Of a stretch of 64,000 nt of DNA, positions 62,801 to 64,000 are shown in pieces. This stretch comes from Pontibacter sp. Tf4 (lineage in GTDB: Bacteria; Bacteroidota; Bacteroidia; Cytophagales; Hymenobacteraceae). The stretch covers positions 62,001 through 126,000 of the forward strand of contig NZ_JACKZC010000009.1 of NCBI RefSeq assembly GCF_014212495.1, given 5' to 3'. The notes below the pieces were generated by a model. The model had not been told where the DNA came from and did not search any database. It saw only the letters and a program-made list of their open reading frames with translations. The position numbers were made by a program, and so were the translations under genes. Every line of letters starts with the position of its first letter. Position 1 is the stretch's first letter.

Positions 62801-62886
62801 ACCCCATTGCGCGGAAAAGTCTCCTGCGCCATCGCGCTGCCGGCTCCAAATGCGAGACAGGCTGCAATGGTTAAGATTTTCTTCAT
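59863..62886 (-). CDS. Two-domain secreted amidohydrolase (pseudo-domain plus catalytic-type domain)
   Basis: 1007 residues with a signal peptide (cut after AMAQ). Domain 1 (about 30-425) has GKHIYPAFVDMFSTYG at 84-99, where HxH is missing. A beta-sandwich linker follows at about 430-560. Domain 2 (about 565-975) has PGIIDEHSH with H622 and H624, CHSY, THILEG and NSDD, so all metal ligands are present. The protein is therefore a fusion of an inactive and an active amidohydrolase. Periplasmic location is implied; the substrate is a cyclic amide or imide of unknown kind. It precedes the 447-residue paralogue of domain 1. Upstream lies a 210-nt spacer. Confidence 0.92.
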   Translation of the reverse strand: MKKILTIAACLAFGAGSAMAQETFPRNGVYDERPGLVALTNATIHTDYKTTLNNATLLIRNGKVEAVGTNLKVPAGAVVVDAKGKHIYPAFVDMFSTYGLPEVKREQRGWGAAPQMESKKEGAYNWNQAIRPETNAVELFKANSKQADELRKQGFGTVLAIHRDGIARGTAALVTLADKRENEVIVLDKAAGALSFDKGSSTQDYPASLMGAIALLRQTYLDAQWNNQNPGREQNISLKAFTDANRFPQIFEAGSKLDVLRADKVGDEFRTQYIIKTSGDEYQMLNEIKATNAPLIVSVNYPDAYNVEDPYDARRVSLDAMKHWEMAPANAAMLQKAGVTFAFTASDLKDKKDFLPNVRKAIKYGLPEEEALKALTATPAKLLKAENMVGSLDAGKLANFIVTSGNLFEDDNLILENWVQGDRYKITEVPSDYRGVYTLKIGNNTSKILKIAGTPDKPELSVIGADTVKGKISFNGNLVTLSFTDSKKSNETIRLSGWLADKNLQGEGQLPDASTVKWSATFSEAMTQQDKKDTAKKAEQVELGKMIYPFRAYGQTELPKQETVLIKNATVWTNEKEGKLENADVLIKNGKISKVGKNLSESGAKVIDGTGKHVTPGIIDEHSHIALNGVNEGTQAVTAEVRMADVVNSDDVNIYRQLAGGVTTSQLLHGSANPVGGQSAIIKLRWGKSPQDLMVEGADGFIKFALGENVKQSNWGNTQTIRFPQSRMGVEQVYVDAFTRAKEYEQAWKNYNKLSKKQQAKTAAPRRDLELETLVEILNGKRHITCHSYVQSEINMMIKVADQMGFKVNTFTHILEGYKVADKMKEHGSGGSTFSDWWAYKMEVKDAIPQNAGIMHNLGVVTAINSDDAEMARRLNQEAAKSVKYAGVSEEDALKMVTLNPAKLLHLDDRMGSLKSGKDADVVLWNEHPLSIYARPEKTFVDGIAYFDVERDAKMQQEMEQERMRLIQKMLNAKAGGARTQNPTIKKASVLHCEDVHHHEEESYLAY

Positions 62887-63096
62887 GAGTTAGCGTAAAA
62901 GTGAGAGATAGTTACAGTTAGTTTAGTGTAATCAAATATAAGGATACTGTTGTTAAAACATTTATACCGTAACTAAAAAATATGAGCGGCTCACCCAACT
63001 ATGTACTATATTGTAAAAATATTATATCTTACTGTGAGCTAAGCCTTTTATGTAAGCCGGTTTACCTGAGAGCAGCCAGATTTTAAACTATAGTTT

Positions 63097-64000
63097 ATGA
63101 ACTACCGCCACCCGCTCCTGCTCTCCCTGTTACTGCTAACTATAGTTTTTAAAGTAGCAGCCCAAACGCCCGACTCAACTATAGTTACCCAAAAGAAAAC
63201 CAAAGGGCTGATACCGGTGCCGGTGCTTTACTATACCCCTGATACCAAACTCGGCTTTGGGGTTGCGCTGATCGGCTTTTTTAAACTGCAAAGCAAAACA
63301 GACAGCACCTATACCCGTCTGTCTACAGCCCGTTTGATTGCGGATTACACGCTGAACAAACAGATGGACCAGTGGCTGGAGTGGAACATTTTTACCAGGG
63401 AAGAAAAGTACCTGCTGCGCGGCGAACTACGGCACCGCATCTATACAGATCGTTTTTATGGTACTAGCAACAACAGCTCGCTGGATAACGAGGAGCGCTA
63501 CGAATATGACCTGATCGGCACCAAACTGGCTGCGCTGAAACAGGTTGGGAATGGCATTTTTGTAGGCCCTGACCTGCAGCTCACCAAATACTATAACTCC
63601 GAAACCAACCCGATCTCAGAAGACCAGCCGAGCCAACTGGAAACCCAAAAAATAAGGGGCTACAAAGGTGGTTGGAACAATGGTTTAGGGCTGGTGCTGT
63701 TATTTGATAGCCGGGATAATGTTTCGTTTGCCAGCAGCGGGATGTTACTAGAGCTGTCGGGTTACCGGTTTGGCAGTATGTTGGGTGGCGGCTTTAACTA
63801 CAGCAACTATAACCTGAACTTCAGCAAGTATTTTGCACTTAAACCTAACCACGTACTGGCTAGCAACACGGTACTGACTATAAATACCGACGAAGTACCT
63901 TTTATGCGCATGGCAACTATAGGCGGCGACCGTTTGCTGCGTGGTTATGCCCGCAGCCGTTTCTTGGCCCGTAATGTAGTAGCCACGCAACTGGAATACC
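63097..64000 (+). CDS. Omp85/BamA-like surface antigen family outer-membrane protein, partial
   Basis: An open frame from the ATG at 63097 (MNYRHPLLLSLLLLTIVF) runs off the right edge, about 301 residues so far. A signal peptide is cut after AAQ. Then come GLIPVPVLYYTPDTKLGFGVAL, typical of the short BamA/TamA-like barrels without POTRA domains, and amphipathic strands. GGDRLLRGYARSRF near residue 285 is the Omp85 loop-6 type motif. It should form a beta-barrel in the outer membrane. The first codons sit in an ACTATAGTTT palindrome. It is divergent from the amidohydrolase gene. Confidence 0.88.
   Translation, partial: MNYRHPLLLSLLLLTIVFKVAAQTPDSTIVTQKKTKGLIPVPVLYYTPDTKLGFGVALIGFFKLQSKTDSTYTRLSTARLIADYTLNKQMDQWLEWNIFTREEKYLLRGELRHRIYTDRFYGTSNNSSLDNEERYEYDLIGTKLAALKQVGNGIFVGPDLQLTKYYNSETNPISEDQPSQLETQKIRGYKGGWNNGLGLVLLFDSRDNVSFASSGMLLELSGYRFGSMLGGGFNYSNYNLNFSKYFALKPNHVLASNTVLTINTDEVPFMRMATIGGDRLLRGYARSRFLARNVVATQLEY

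Overview
The window is chromosomal DNA from a member of the Bacteroidota, most likely a Pontibacter/Hymenobacteraceae-type Cytophagales bacterium. That placement is inferred from several things: SpIIa-type lipoproteins, Bacteroidota-style promoters (TTTG, then 19-20 nt, then TAnnTTTG) ahead of tRNA genes, hybrid two-component kinases, Bacteroidota-restricted small proteins, and weak Shine-Dalgarno sequences. A short palindrome, CTATAG (usually as AACTATAGTT), is scattered through genes and spacers far more often than chance allows. I see no prophage, plasmid, rRNA or CRISPR.

Layout. 1-5137: a minus-strand signalling cluster (giant hybrid histidine kinase, CheR methyltransferase, CheB methylesterase cut by the window edge). 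5.3-12.1 kb: a small conserved protein, heme A synthase, M3 peptidase, two acetyltransferases and two envelope proteins. 12.1-14.6 kb: gluconate kinase plus 6-phosphogluconate dehydrogenase. 14.7-17.8 kb: an arsenic operon arsR-arsM-acr3-arsC with palindromic operator candidates before arsR and arsM. 17.8-21.2 kb: META lipoprotein, a low-complexity Tyr/Ser/Arg-rich protein and an M61 peptidase. 22.3-27.8 kb: SLC13 permease, small envelope proteins, TerB-like protein, pfkA and miaA. 27.9-34.6 kb: a 1733-residue PAS/GAF hybrid kinase, a single-domain response regulator, a 90-residue protein and a PhnP-like hydrolase, closely packed. 34.7-41.2 kb: RqcH/NFACT protein, tRNA-Leu, an ABC exporter pair, SDR, TPR/SH3 protein and two identical tRNA-Lys genes. 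42-52.9 kb: a VWA-like membrane protein, fabG, M23 peptidase, thiL, a DUF559 endonuclease, rlmD and a class III aminotransferase. 53-64 kb: PAS kinase, MBL hydrolase, pepE, two amidohydrolase genes and the start of an Omp85-family outer membrane protein.

The most unusual content lies between the genes. Three islands of roughly 0.7 kb (21.3-22.1, 41.3-41.9 and 57.7-58.3 kb), each just after a terminator, carry the same ordered set of modules. These are an AGGATT-rich repeat, a CCCCTCC palindrome, a short hairpin with paired base changes between copies, a 174-176 nt conserved core that can fold, a CTAGCAG hairpin, and one or two CTCGA hairpins. The CCCCTCC palindrome of these islands also forms the inner part of about 85 bp inverted repeats that bracket the lone DUF559 endonuclease gene at 49.2-49.8 kb. 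This suggests an endonuclease-linked repeat family whose islands hold immobile or trans-mobilised relatives. This link is inferred from the sequence and has not been tested.
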